From Planctomycetaceae bacterium (GTDB lineage Bacteria > Planctomycetota > Planctomycetia > Pirellulales > Pirellulaceae), in assembly GCA_002723275.1 (NCBI GenBank), contig PBNZ01000029.1, forward strand, positions 62,001 to 126,000: a stretch of DNA of 64,000 bases, given 5' to 3'. Positions 19,265 to 28,435 of the stretch are shown one piece after another. How positions within the stretch are numbered: the first letter of the stretch is position 1; the number at the start of each line of letters is the position of its first letter. The translations under genes were made by a program, and so were the position numbers. The notes beneath the pieces were generated by a model, which made no database searches, was not told the origin of the DNA, and worked only from the letters and a program-made list of their open reading frames with translations.

Positions 19265-19582
19265 TTATCGAACCCAATGATTTCCGCGATGGTTCACAAC
19301 CACGTCAAAGGAAAAGTCACAGCTCTTCCAAGTGTAGGTTGCAACGCGACGGCCGAAGATTCCATGCCGCCAAGTCACACAGGGTGCTTCATCGGCACAG
19401 CAGGCGGGAATGAGCGTGCAGACATCGTACTCACATTCCGTGCAGGGATCGACGGCGACAAGCTCAAGCTTGACCGGAGGCGGTGGACAACACTCGTCAT
19501 CACATCCAGCCAACGCAACGTTGCCAAAGGCAGCGGTCAACATTCCAAAGGTAAGAACAAGGGCGATCGTTCGAGGGCTCAT
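19265..19582 (-). CDS. Small cysteine-rich secreted protein
   Basis: 105 residues from ATG 19582, which has GGAG 8 nt upstream. A clear signal peptide ends in Ala-Leu-Ala-Gly. The mature ~80 residues contain ten cysteines, including an Asp-Asp-Glu-Cys-Cys-Pro-Pro-Pro-Pro start and a Cys-x2-Cys pair. They end in a Trp/His/Asn-rich stretch. No family is recognised. The cysteines could form disulfides or bind metal in the periplasm. The gene is monocistronic, closed by a strong terminator. It could be a structural or envelope component, but nothing in the sequence decides this. Confidence 0.75.
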   Translation of the reverse strand: MSPRTIALVLTFGMLTAAFGNVALAGCDDECCPPPPVKLELVAVDPCTECEYDVCTLIPACCADEAPCVTWRHGIFGRRVATYTWKSCDFSFDVVVNHRGNHWVR

Positions 19583-19693
19583 AGTCACTTCTCCATTTCT
19601 AAAGGTCATTTCAAAAACCGTAGTTCACAGCTGGCAAACTGGCAATTCTCCGAGGCCCGTTTCCACCTGCGATATCGTTTTCGAGGTGTTTAA

Positions 19694-21031
19694 TCAGCGG
19701 CATTCGTTTCCAACGAGATCGTTATATAGGCCTTCGTAACGGGCTGCAATGTGGGACAATTCAAACTCTCGTTCGATTCGTTGCCGTGCGGCTCTCGACA
19801 TTAAATGACGCTTTTCATCATCGGCAAATATTTCTCTTAGCGCCTCTGCATATTGAGTTGGCTCGTAGCCGTCGACTAGGATTCCATGAACACCGCTGGT
19901 GACTAAATCGGTGGTCACGCCTTCGATCTGCGAGGCGACCGCTGGCAATTGGGAGGCCATCGCTTCGGCCAAGGCATTAGGAAGTCCCTCACGCCGCGTT
20001 GGAAAGAAGAACACGCTTGCCACACGCAGATAGAGATCGACATCTTCGACTTCTCCGACCCAATGCACACGATCGGCGAGATGGAAGCGATCGAGTTTCT
20101 CCCTGAGCTCATCGACCAAACGCTTACGTTCGATTGGATGGCGTGTATGATCGCTGAAGTCGCAGGGTCCAACGATGAGTAAATCGACATTCGGATTATA
20201 TTCCGCCAACTCGATGAAGGCAGGGATCACAACGTCAATGCCTTTCCGGTGAATCGCCGAACCGACAAAAACAACAAATTGCTTCTGCGGATCCAACTTG
20301 AGTCGCTTACAGATCTGATCTCGGGTTTCAGGTTCAGCGCCCTTGAAACGTTGCGCATCGACACCATTAGGAATTTGTTGTAGCTGGCGATCGGGAAGCC
20401 CAAATTCTCGACAGCTATTCAGCAGTGCCGAGGAGAGGCTAATAACTCGGTGGACTGCAAAAAAGCAAGATTTCGTGAGACGAGAAGAGATCCCCAGGAA
20501 GCTTGATTTTATTGCAAGTGGATCATCAGCACCGCAGAGGGAGATCTGAATCACAGGTTTCATCCCTCGCAGGTTGGCATAGGCAATCACCAAGCGAGTC
20601 AATTCTCCGACGACGTAAAACTGAACGATATCGTTTCGACGACCGTGTCGCATTAAATGAAAGAGCACTCGGCAATCGAATGAGACGCGTCGAAAAAATT
20701 CATTGACGGAGCGAACCAACGATCGTCCGAAGGGCAACCAGCGCCAGCTAAAGCGGCGCAAAACGGGCAAATACTTGACTTGGAGTCCATCAACGCGAAC
20801 CTGTTTTCCGGCGAGAACTTTTGCATCCTGGTCAGCGGTCGTGAGCACACAAACCTGGTGACCACGATTAACAAGAGCACCAAGAATCCGATGTGCCTGA
20901 ATCGCGGCTCCGGAGAAATTCGGGAAATAGTACTCGCTAATTGCCCAGATGCGTAACGCGTTGGCAGGAGCTTCTTCGGAGGGCTGAGGCTGAGGCTTGG
21001 GAAGGGTACTGACTGTTTCCGAGTTGTGCAT
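19694..21031 (-). CDS. Glycosyltransferase family 4 protein
   Basis: About 445 residues from ATG 21031; a TTG at 21073 would add 14 residues, and neither start has a strong ribosome-binding site. The N-terminal Rossmann half begins Ile-Ser-Glu-Tyr-Tyr-Phe-Pro-Asn-Phe-Ser-Gly-Ala and contains a Gly-His-Gln-Val-x-Val-Leu-Thr strand. The C-terminal half has Val-Phe-Val-Gly-Ser-Ala-Ile-His-Arg-Lys-Gly and Phe-Pro-Thr-Arg-Arg-Glu-Gly-Leu-Pro-Asn-Ala-Leu-Ala-Glu-Ala-Met. The latter is the donor-binding E-x7-E signature of GT4 enzymes. It would transfer a sugar from a nucleotide donor in the synthesis of a surface glycan. No other glycan genes flank it, so the acceptor is unknown. Confidence 0.9.
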   Translation of the reverse strand: MHNSETVSTLPKPQPQPSEEAPANALRIWAISEYYFPNFSGAAIQAHRILGALVNRGHQVCVLTTADQDAKVLAGKQVRVDGLQVKYLPVLRRFSWRWLPFGRSLVRSVNEFFRRVSFDCRVLFHLMRHGRRNDIVQFYVVGELTRLVIAYANLRGMKPVIQISLCGADDPLAIKSSFLGISSRLTKSCFFAVHRVISLSSALLNSCREFGLPDRQLQQIPNGVDAQRFKGAEPETRDQICKRLKLDPQKQFVVFVGSAIHRKGIDVVIPAFIELAEYNPNVDLLIVGPCDFSDHTRHPIERKRLVDELREKLDRFHLADRVHWVGEVEDVDLYLRVASVFFFPTRREGLPNALAEAMASQLPAVASQIEGVTTDLVTSGVHGILVDGYEPTQYAEALREIFADDEKRHLMSRAARQRIEREFELSHIAARYEGLYNDLVGNECR

Positions 21032-21218
21032 CTTGTCGTCTTTAAACGGAGGTCTGCGGATCGCTTCTACCAAAGCTTAAGTATGGGATCTGTCTACCGA
21101 GCTTGCGCAAAATTGGGCGCGTGTACTTCGCGGCTTAACTCGGCTAAAATCTTAGTCCGACGGGCCACGAAAGGGGCTTTAAACAAGGCAGTTCCGTACA
21201 TTCAAGGGCGATTCGATC

Positions 21219-22646
21219 ATGCGTTACGAACCATTCATCGCTATCCTGCTATCGTCCATCTGTACGGTCTCTGTCGGTTGGGCCGATCCACCTCAGTATT
21301 TCCGGCACGCGGGTGGGCAATTCGACGCCGTGGATATCCCATCAAATTTCGATCTTCCGGGCACTTTGGCTTGGCGACAGCCCCTCGCGATAGGACACTC
21401 GACACCAACCATTACTGGCGATCGCATTTTCCTCACGACCTATTCAGCGGAGGATCAGAAGCTCGCCACGGTCGCACTCGACCGAGCGACCGGCCGTGTG
21501 CTTTGGGAACGATTTGCGAAAACAGACCACGTGGAAGAGGTCCATCGCGTCAGCAGTCCGGCGGCGGCAACCGTCGCCACGGACGGGGAGCGGGTCTATA
21601 CCTTCTTCGGAAGCTATGGGTTACTGTGCTATGACCTTTACGGCAATCGCGTCTGGTCTCACCCACTCGGACCATTCCAGGACGAGTTCGGCGCAGCGAG
21701 TTCCCCGATTCTCTGGAACGGCACCTTGTTTCTGAACGAGGATCACGACACCAACAACTACCTCTACGCGTTTCATGCCAAAACGGGCAAGCGCCAATGG
21801 CAGGTCCCCCGCAACGAATTCACGCGAAGTTATTCAACTCCCGTCATCTTCCAGCAACCGGGAAAATCTCCTGAAGTCGTTGTGGCAGGAGCGTTGACAC
21901 TGACGAGCTATGATCCTGCTTCTGGTGAACGGAACTGGTGGATCAATGGCCTCGCGAGGATTGTCAACACGACGCCTGCGGTCCACGACGGCACGCTTTA
22001 CGTGGCCACTTGGTCACCCGGCGGTGACGTCGGTGAGCGAATCGCGATGGACGCCTGGGAAAATGCAGCCCGCGAACTTGACAAAAACCGTGACCAAAAA
22101 ATCACGCGCGACGAACTGTCCCCCGGGCCGGTTCTGAACCGCTTCTTCCGGATCGATATCGATCAGGACCAGGGACTCGACCAAGAGGAATGGGAGAAGC
22201 ATGCTCGCGTATTCGAATTAGCTGAAAACGCGATCGTCGCCATACGTCCTCGCAACGAGGGGGAACTGGACGAGCGTAGTGTTCTCTGGCGTTATTCAAA
22301 AGGCATTCCCTACGTGGCGAGCCCCCTCTACCATGAGGACGTGATCTACCTCGTCAAAGACGGCGGCATCTTGACGGCGCTTGACGCTCGCACGGGCGAA
22401 GCTCACAAGCGAGGTCGTCTGAAAGGCCGCGGGAATTATTACGCATCTCCCATCTACGCAGATGGCAAGATTTACTTGGCGAGCGAGCAGGGCGTGATCA
22501 CGGTCGTCAGCGCGAGCGAAGAATGGCAGATTCTAGATTTTTTTGACTTCGGCGAGATGATCTATGCAACTCCCGTTGTCCACCAGGGTCGACTCTACGT
22601 CCGGACAGATGCTGCACTCTATTGTTTCAAGAGTTCCACGAACTAG
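21219..22646 (+). CDS. Secreted PQQ-type beta-propeller protein with inserted EF-hand pair
   Basis: 475 residues with a signal peptide ending near Gly-Trp-Ala-Asp. The body consists of PQQ-like (BamB-type) propeller repeats: Ala-Leu-Asp-Arg-Ala-Thr-Gly-Arg-Val-Leu-Trp, Ala-Lys-Thr-Gly-Lys-Arg-Gln-Trp, Asp-Ala-Arg-Thr-Gly-Glu. Around residues 285-335 two calcium loops interrupt the blades. The first is canonical (Asp-Lys-Asn-Arg-Asp with Glu at position 12); the second is Asp-Ile-Asp-Gln-Asp with Glu at position 12. A propeller of this kind is probably a periplasmic binding or quinoprotein-like scaffold. I see no evidence for bound PQQ or for dehydrogenase activity. Confidence 0.85.
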   Translation: MRYEPFIAILLSSICTVSVGWADPPQYFRHAGGQFDAVDIPSNFDLPGTLAWRQPLAIGHSTPTITGDRIFLTTYSAEDQKLATVALDRATGRVLWERFAKTDHVEEVHRVSSPAAATVATDGERVYTFFGSYGLLCYDLYGNRVWSHPLGPFQDEFGAASSPILWNGTLFLNEDHDTNNYLYAFHAKTGKRQWQVPRNEFTRSYSTPVIFQQPGKSPEVVVAGALTLTSYDPASGERNWWINGLARIVNTTPAVHDGTLYVATWSPGGDVGERIAMDAWENAARELDKNRDQKITRDELSPGPVLNRFFRIDIDQDQGLDQEEWEKHARVFELAENAIVAIRPRNEGELDERSVLWRYSKGIPYVASPLYHEDVIYLVKDGGILTALDARTGEAHKRGRLKGRGNYYASPIYADGKIYLASEQGVITVVSASEEWQILDFFDFGEMIYATPVVHQGRLYVRTDAALYCFKSSTN

Positions 22647-22724
22647 ACCGATCGAATCACGAACTTTGCAGCGCCTTTTGGCAAGGATCGATGACGAGCG
22701 AAAAGAAATTGTGACGGGCGAAAC

Positions 22725-23549
22725 ATGGAACAGTGGAACGACAAGACAATCGTTATTACCGGTGGATCATCGGGACTGGGCTATGCGATTGCAGAGGCAT
22801 TCGCTCGACGCCGCGCCAATCTCGTGATCTTGTCTCGCAACATTGAACAGCTTGAAAAGGCAGTGCAACAACTGCAAACGTTCGATGTTTCCGTTCAGGG
22901 GATTTCGACAGACATCACCAAGGACGACGATGTCGAACGAAGCTTCTCGCAGATCGAAGCAAAAACAGCATCGATCGATGGGCTCGTTAACGCGGCGGGA
23001 ATATCTGCTCGGCAGGCGATCCTCGATACGACCCCCGAGGATTTCCAAAAGCTTTGGGAACTCAACTTCCAGGGTCTCGTACGCTGCACACGTCGAGCCT
23101 CAACCGCGTTACTCCGCTCCCAAGGACACCTGGTCAACATCGGCTCACTCGCCAGTAAGACGGCTTCTCGCTATCTGGGCGCCTACCCAGCATCCAAATT
23201 CGCGGTTGCAGCTTACAGTCAACAGTTACGTCTGGAACTCGGGCCCGAGGGACTACATGTTCTCCTGGTCTGCCCAGGCCCCATCCGCCGCGAGGATGCC
23301 GGCATGCGTTATTCAGAAGCGGCAAAAGATCTACCTCCGGAGGCGATGCAACCGGGCGGAGCGACGCGAGTGAAGGCCATTGATCCCGCAAAACTTGCCG
23401 AGCGGATTATTTGGAGCTGTGAACATCGTCGGCCCGAGCTGATTATGCCCGCTTCAGCCCGCTGGCTGTTCGCGATCAGCCAACTGTGGCCAGCTCTCGG
23501 CGACCGCATCGTCTTGAACAAGACACGGGGCGGGAAATCCGCGACCTAG
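22725..23549 (+). CDS. Short-chain dehydrogenase/reductase (SDR)
   Basis: 274 residues, classical SDR. The nucleotide-binding motif is Thr-Gly-Gly-Ser-Ser-Gly-Leu-Gly (residues about 12-19). Arg near 39 after the second strand favours NADP(H). Asn-Ala-Ala-Gly is near 90. The catalytic Tyr-x3-Lys is in Tyr-Pro-Ala-Ser-Lys with the Ser of Asn-Ile-Gly-Ser-Leu upstream. The C-terminal tail (Trp-Leu-Phe-Ala-Ile-Ser-Gln-Leu-Trp-Pro) resembles the DHRS7 / 3-ketodihydrosphingosine-reductase-like branch, so a lipid substrate is possible but not shown. It lies 78 nt after the propeller gene on the same strand. Confidence 0.9.
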   Translation: MEQWNDKTIVITGGSSGLGYAIAEAFARRRANLVILSRNIEQLEKAVQQLQTFDVSVQGISTDITKDDDVERSFSQIEAKTASIDGLVNAAGISARQAILDTTPEDFQKLWELNFQGLVRCTRRASTALLRSQGHLVNIGSLASKTASRYLGAYPASKFAVAAYSQQLRLELGPEGLHVLLVCPGPIRREDAGMRYSEAAKDLPPEAMQPGGATRVKAIDPAKLAERIIWSCEHRRPELIMPASARWLFAISQLWPALGDRIVLNKTRGGKSAT

Positions 23550-23679
23550 ATCGGTCGCCAGGAACGAGCTCGAACAATCCGGATCGGAAGGACGGCGAGC
23601 CTTGCGTCTAAGGTCGACATGTGGCACGATGTCGCCTTACTGAATTTTTGGTGAGCCAAGCAAGACTGAGGAGCCGAAC

Positions 23680-24990
23680 ATGGCCGCATTTCCCGAAATC
23701 GAAAAGATTCGTTATGAAGGGCCAGAAAGCAAGAACCCTTTGGCGTTCAAATGGTACAACGAAGACGAGGTCGTTGAAGGTTTAACGATGAAGGACCACA
23801 TGCGTTTCAGCGTGGTCTACTGGCACACATTCCGCGGAAATGGAAGCGATCCCTTCGGTGCTCCCACCATGGTCCGCCCCTGGGAAGACGGAACAGATTC
23901 GGTGGAAAACGCTCAGAATCGAGCTCGCGTCGCCTTCGAATTCATCGAAAAGCTGGGCGCTCCCTACTACGCCTTCCACGACCGTGACGTCGCTCCCGAA
24001 GGCGCTACTCTCGCCGAATCCAATCGAAATTTTGACGCAGTCGTCCAGGTACTCAAGGAAGAACAAGAGCGAACAGGCATCAAGCTCCTCTGGGGCACGG
24101 CCAACATGTTCAGCAATCCTCGTTTCATGCATGGTGCCTCGACGACCTGCAACGCGGACGTTTATGCATACGCGGCCGCACAGGTTAAAAAATGTCTCGA
24201 GGTTACCAAGGAACTGGGCGGTGAGAACTATGTATTCTGGGGCGGTCGCGAAGGCTACCAGAATTTATTCAACACCGATCTCAAACGTGAAATCGACAAC
24301 CTGGGACGCTTCTTCCACATGGCTGTTGATTACGCCGACAAGATTGGCTTCAAGGGCACCTTCCTGATCGAACCCAAGCCCAAGGAACCCACCAAACATC
24401 AATACGACTCGGATGCAGCCGCTTGCATCAACTTTTTGCGTGCGTATGAGTTAACCGATCGCTTCAAGTTGAACATCGAAACGAATCACGCGACACTCGC
24501 AGGGCATACCATGATGCATGAACTGGACTATGCCGGCATGCAACATCTGCTCGGTTCGATCGACGCAAACACGGGTGACCTGTTGCTCGGCTGGGATACG
24601 GATCAATTCCCGACCAACGTGTATCTGACGACCGAGATCATGTTGACCCTCTTGAAGTATGGTGGTGTCGCTCCTGGCGGAGTCAACTTCGATGCGAAGG
24701 TACGTCGAGAGAGTTTTGAACCGATCGACCTATTCCATGCCCACATCGGTGGCATGGACGCCTTTGCTCGCGGCCTGAAGATCGCAGCGGCGATCCGAGC
24801 CGACGGAGCCTTGGCTGACATCGTGAAGGACCGTTACGAAAGCTGGGATACGGGCATCGGCGCTGAAATTGAGTCAGGCAACCACAATTTCGAATCGCTG
24901 GAATCGTACATGCTTGAAAAAGGCGAAGCGTCCCCCAACAAAAGCGGGCGCCAGGAATTGATTGAAAACCTGATCAACACCTACCTCTAA
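23680..24990 (+). CDS. xylA: Xylose isomerase
   Basis: 436 residues, the length of class II xylose isomerases. It interconverts D-xylose and D-xylulose (and glucose/fructose) in the cytoplasm with two divalent metals. Visible are the N-terminal [10 protein letters not shown] block and the catalytic Phe-His-Asp-Arg-Asp-Val near residue 103. Phe-Trp-Gly-Gly-Arg-Glu-Gly-Tyr, Ile-Glu-Pro-Lys-Pro-Lys-Glu-Pro and Asn-Ile-Glu-Thr-Asn-His-Ala are metal-site motifs. GAGGAG precedes the ATG by 6 nt. No xylB or xylose transporter is adjacent. It is convergent with a HAD phosphatase (11 nt between stops). Confidence 0.97.
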   Translation: MAAFPEIEKIRYEGPESKNPLAFKWYNEDEVVEGLTMKDHMRFSVVYWHTFRGNGSDPFGAPTMVRPWEDGTDSVENAQNRARVAFEFIEKLGAPYYAFHDRDVAPEGATLAESNRNFDAVVQVLKEEQERTGIKLLWGTANMFSNPRFMHGASTTCNADVYAYAAAQVKKCLEVTKELGGENYVFWGGREGYQNLFNTDLKREIDNLGRFFHMAVDYADKIGFKGTFLIEPKPKEPTKHQYDSDAAACINFLRAYELTDRFKLNIETNHATLAGHTMMHELDYAGMQHLLGSIDANTGDLLLGWDTDQFPTNVYLTTEIMLTLLKYGGVAPGGVNFDAKVRRESFEPIDLFHAHIGGMDAFARGLKIAAAIRADGALADIVKDRYESWDTGIGAEIESGNHNFESLESYMLEKGEASPNKSGRQELIENLINTYL

Positions 24991-25001
24991 ACCGCTATCG
25001 C

Positions 25002-25628
25002 CTAACGAGGCAGTTCAATGCCGCGATGTGATAGCTCATGCGAGAGTTGCATCGCGGTCGTGAACAAGACGGCATCGATTCCCGCCTTGATTGCCGCCTC
25101 GACATTCTCAACTCGATCATCGGTGAAGAATATCTCGGACGGGTCACAATCGACCGCAGCGATCGCGGCTTCGTAAATCGTTGGATCGGGCTTCATCGAC
25201 TGAACTTCGTAGCTCAGAATCCGCGGCCCTTCAAAATATCCGACCAGCTCATATCGTCCGTCAGAGACAAATTCCCAGTGAGCCTCACAGGTGTTGGAAA
25301 GAATTCCGAGGTCGTACCCCTTTGCCTTGAGTTGAATCAGAATCGGAATCATCTCTGACTTCACTTCGAACATATCGCTTGCTGCATGAAGCAAATGGCT
25401 GTCCTCAACCTCAACTCCGAGATGCTCTCGGAAACGAGAACAAAACTGCTCCGATGACAACTGCCCACGTTCATAGGCTGCCTGCAGTGCAATGTCACCG
25501 AAAAGACACGCATGCACATCGTCGGTCGACCGTCCCGCAGCGTCTGCCATTTGCCGACAAGCCTTGCGATGATCGAAGGCAAGTAAGACATTTCCCAGAT
25601 CGAAGTAAATCGCGCAGGTTGTTTTCAT
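25002..25628 (-). CDS. HAD-IA family hydrolase, YihX-like
   Basis: 208 residues. Motif I is Phe-Asp-Leu-Gly-Asn-Val-Leu-Leu: the first nucleophilic Asp is present and the usual second Asp is Gly, as in YihX-type sugar-phosphate phosphatases. Motif II is Leu-Ser-Asn-Thr near 110. The lysine of motif III is about 145 in Ser-Met-Lys-Pro-Asp-Pro, and motif IV is Phe-Phe-Thr-Asp-Asp-Arg-Val-Glu-Asn-Val. A four-helix cap lies between. It probably dephosphorylates a small phospho-sugar such as glucose-1-phosphate; the substrate is inferred from the family. GAGAGG lies just before the ATG. It is 68 nt downstream of the DUF1080 gene on the same strand. Confidence 0.88.
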   Translation of the reverse strand: MKTTCAIYFDLGNVLLAFDHRKACRQMADAAGRSTDDVHACLFGDIALQAAYERGQLSSEQFCSRFREHLGVEVEDSHLLHAASDMFEVKSEMIPILIQLKAKGYDLGILSNTCEAHWEFVSDGRYELVGYFEGPRILSYEVQSMKPDPTIYEAAIAAVDCDPSEIFFTDDRVENVEAAIKAGIDAVLFTTAMQLSHELSHRGIELPR

Positions 25629-25696
25629 GATCCTCTCGAAAACTGAGAATGACCTGAAGGGCGATCAATCGCCACTTTCATTGAGAAGCCAGCGGT

Positions 25697-26326
25697 TCAA
25701 CGATCCAAGGAGCGGATCTGAATGTCCTTGTACCATGCCTCAGATGGCGGTCCGCCATGAATCTGCAGGGCGATCACGCCCGTCTGTTCAATCTCAAGAT
25801 CGGGTTCGACGTAGTCCACAGTCTTGGTTCCATTCAGAAACAATTGAACACGAGTGCCCTCACACCGAATAACATAGTCATTCCACTGTCCAACACGAAC
25901 AAGCTTTTTCATATCGACCGAAGAATCAGGTACGGCCAGCATTTTATTGCGACGCGATTCATCGTAGAGCTTGCCCCACCATTGACCGCCCACATCAGCC
26001 TGGTAACCGATCACTTCATGGTGATCAGGAATCCGTCGAGTTCGAAACTGGATTCCAGCGTTCACACCTTCGCCGAGAGCCTTGACCTTCAAACGAAGCT
26101 CAAAGTCGCCGTATTCTTTTTCGGTGCACAAAAACTCATTATGCGGAATGCGTTTTTTCAGATTACCTCCGACGATCGCACCGTCGTCGATACGAAACAT
26201 CTTCAGGTTACCCTCCCAACCTGAAAAATCTTTGCCGTTGAACAGCGACACAAAGTCTTCGGACACCCCGATTTGCGGAGCGATGAGGAAGGATGTCAAA
26301 ACTCCAATCAGCAAAGGCAATTTCAT
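25697..26326 (-). CDS. DUF1080 (3-keto-disaccharide hydrolase-like) secreted protein
   Basis: 209 residues from ATG 26326, which has GGGAG 9 nt upstream; the open frame continues upstream but without conserved sequence. A signal peptide (about 1-22) precedes a single concanavalin-like jelly-roll domain of the DUF1080 family. The opening Leu-Phe-Asn-Gly-Lys-Asp-Phe-Ser-Gly-Trp is diagnostic. Further hallmarks are Phe-Glu-Leu-Arg-Leu-Lys-Val, Gly-Ile-Gln-Phe-Arg-Thr and the C-terminal Leu-Gln-Ile-His-Gly-Gly-Pro-Pro-Ser-Glu-Ala. The domain is abundant in Planctomycetes and linked to glycan breakdown. It acts outside the cytoplasm. Substrate unknown. Confidence 0.92.
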   Translation of the reverse strand: MKLPLLIGVLTSFLIAPQIGVSEDFVSLFNGKDFSGWEGNLKMFRIDDGAIVGGNLKKRIPHNEFLCTEKEYGDFELRLKVKALGEGVNAGIQFRTRRIPDHHEVIGYQADVGGQWWGKLYDESRRNKMLAVPDSSVDMKKLVRVGQWNDYVIRCEGTRVQLFLNGTKTVDYVEPDLEIEQTGVIALQIHGGPPSEAWYKDIQIRSLDR

Positions 26327-26475
26327 CGACGGTGTCTCCCGTTTTAACTTTCTGATACACGGCAAGCTACCTTGATCGTCGCTCACCGGGCGATGAACTG
26401 GGGATCTCTCAATGAGATCTCGGCGAATTCCACCTAAATATCCGGCGCCTGATGTTAGCAGTTTGACCATCATCG

Positions 26476-26493
26476 CGAAAGCAAACGCTTTCG
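26476..26493 (+). promoter_or_regulatory. Hairpin in the ilvD leader
   Basis: A perfect 7-bp stem, CGAAAGC with GCTTTCG, around an AAAC loop. It lies 117 nt before the ilvD start and has no T tract. It could be a leader hairpin or a chance inverted repeat. Confidence 0.3.
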
Positions 26494-26609
26494 TCGCGGG
26501 CTCTACCCAGACCGCGGTGGTGGATTTAGAATGTGCGGTTTGTTCGACCCTTATTAACTCGACCCAAACTGGCCCAATCTCACCGAGCCCAACCTGCGGA
26601 GTATTCCCG

Positions 26610-28289
26610 ATGAGTGGCGACCTCAACAAATACAGCTCCCGTATCACCCAACCCAAGAGCCAGGGTGCATCCCAAGCGATGCTCTACGGAACAGGGATGA
26701 CCGAAGAAGACATGAAAAAGCCGCAAGTCGGAATCGCAAGCGTCTGGTACGAGGGCAACACTTGCAACATGCACCTGCTTAATCTTGCCAAGAAAGTTAA
26801 GGAGGGTGTCGCAGCATCAGATCTCATCGGATTTCGATTTAATACCGTCGGTGTCAGCGATGGCATGTCAATGGGCACGGAGGGCATGAGTTACTCGCTT
26901 CAGTCGCGGGATTTGATTGCTGACTCGATTGAAACTTTAGTTTGCGCGCAATGGTATGATGCTTGCGTGACAATTCCAGGTTGCGACAAAAATATGCCTG
27001 GCTGCATTATGGCTTTAGGGCGTTTGAATCGACCGGGTCTGATGGTTTACGGAGGCACAATTCGAGCAGGCTCTTGGAAAGGTCAAAAGCTGGATATCGT
27101 GTCAGCCTTCCAAAGCTATGGGGAATACCTTGCCGGCACGATTGACGAAGAAACCCGAAAGGAAATCGTCAAAAACTCATGTCCAGGAGCAGGCGCCTGT
27201 GGTGGCATGTACACCGCTAACACCATGGCCAGCGCCATCGAAGCTATGGGCATGGCACTGCCATACAGCGGTACTATTCCTGCCGAGGATCCAGCCAAAC
27301 AAGAAGAGTGCCTGGAAGTAGGTGCGGTGGTCAAAAAACTGCTCGAAAAAGATTTGAAGCCGCGAGATATCATGACTCGTGCAGCCTTCGAGAACGCGAT
27401 GGTGGTGATCATGGCTGTGGGTGGTTCCACAAACGCTGTACTTCACCTAATTGCAATGGCCCGCTCGGTCGATGTCGAACTTACGATCGACGATTTTCAA
27501 GCTGTGAGCGATCGTATTCCGCTCGTTGCCGATCTAAAACCGAGTGGGAAATTTGTTCAGGAGGACTTGCACTCAATTGGTGGAACACCGGCGGTAATGA
27601 AGTATCTTCTCGACCATGGATTGATCGACGGACATTGCATCACCGTTACAGGAAAATCACTTGGTGACAATCTAGAATCCTTACCCGGATTAGCATCCGG
27701 ACAGACAATTGTTCAACCAATTGATAAACCGATCAAGTCAACCGGCCACATTCAAATCCTCAAGGGTAACCTGGCTCCAGAAGGTTCCGTCGCAAAGATC
27801 ACCGGTAAAGAAGGCCTCTGTTTTACTGGTCGAGCCAACGTGTTTAACTCGGAGGAAGAAATGCTTGAGGCGCTTGAAGACGAAAAAATCTTGAAGGGTG
27901 ATGTGGTCATCATTCGCTACGAAGGACCGAAAGGTGGTCCCGGCATGCCTGAAATGTTGACTCCTACCTCAGCAATCATGGGTGCGGGACTCGGTTCTGA
28001 TGTCGCGCTGCTGACCGATGGCCGTTTTTCTGGAGGATCCCACGGGTTTATCGTCGGGCACGTCACTCCTGAGGCTCAGGTAGGAGGTCCGATCGCACTG
28101 GTTCAAACGGGTGATCGCGTAACGGTCGATGCCGAATCGCGACGAATCGACATGGACGTTTCCATCGAAGAGCTGGAGCAGCGTCGGCAAGCCTGGGTCG
28201 CCCCGGCACTGAAAGCCTATCGCGGTACACTTTTCAAGTATATCAAGAATGTGAAATCAGCCTCAGAGGGCTGTGTGACCGACGAATGA
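26610..28289 (+). CDS. ilvD: Dihydroxy-acid dehydratase
   Basis: 559 residues from ATG 26610, matching the family length; GGAG lies 9 nt upstream. The frame is open 66 codons further but that stretch is not conserved. IlvD dehydrates 2,3-dihydroxy-acids to 2-keto-acids in valine, leucine and isoleucine synthesis. Iron-sulfur ligands are visible: Asn-Thr-Cys-Asn-Met-His near residue 55, [10 protein letters not shown] near 125, and [10 protein letters not shown] near 195. The C-terminal [10 protein letters not shown] signature is intact. No other ilv gene is adjacent. Confidence 0.97.
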   Translation: MSGDLNKYSSRITQPKSQGASQAMLYGTGMTEEDMKKPQVGIASVWYEGNTCNMHLLNLAKKVKEGVAASDLIGFRFNTVGVSDGMSMGTEGMSYSLQSRDLIADSIETLVCAQWYDACVTIPGCDKNMPGCIMALGRLNRPGLMVYGGTIRAGSWKGQKLDIVSAFQSYGEYLAGTIDEETRKEIVKNSCPGAGACGGMYTANTMASAIEAMGMALPYSGTIPAEDPAKQEECLEVGAVVKKLLEKDLKPRDIMTRAAFENAMVVIMAVGGSTNAVLHLIAMARSVDVELTIDDFQAVSDRIPLVADLKPSGKFVQEDLHSIGGTPAVMKYLLDHGLIDGHCITVTGKSLGDNLESLPGLASGQTIVQPIDKPIKSTGHIQILKGNLAPEGSVAKITGKEGLCFTGRANVFNSEEEMLEALEDEKILKGDVVIIRYEGPKGGPGMPEMLTPTSAIMGAGLGSDVALLTDGRFSGGSHGFIVGHVTPEAQVGGPIALVQTGDRVTVDAESRRIDMDVSIEELEQRRQAWVAPALKAYRGTLFKYIKNVKSASEGCVTDE

Positions 28290-28371
28290 TGGACACCGAT
28301 GTTACCACCAAATCAGCCCCACACGTGATCGCCGACCGGTGTTGTCATCGTGCCTCTTGATGCGGCAGCGG

Positions 28372-28399
28372 TTGGCCGCAGCGCGGGACGCCCTATAAT
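28372..28399 (+). promoter_or_regulatory. Candidate promoter for the AAA+/VWA operon
   Basis: TTGGCC (28372-28377) and a perfect TATAAT (28394-28399) are 16 nt apart. The predicted start is about 30 nt before the AAA+ gene ATG. Pattern match only. Confidence 0.5.
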
Positions 28400-28435
28400 T
28401 GGCGGGTTAATCAAATCTGCAGGGAGTCCTTTGAT

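Noticed and set aside
23618-23635. Possible sigma-54 promoter (TGGCAC...GC) before xylA
   Set aside because: The GG-to-GC distance is 9 nt instead of 10 and the -12 element does not match TTGC.
26412-26609. 66-residue N-terminal extension of IlvD
   Set aside because: The family begins at the Met at 26610, which has a spaced GGAG; the extension is not conserved in character.
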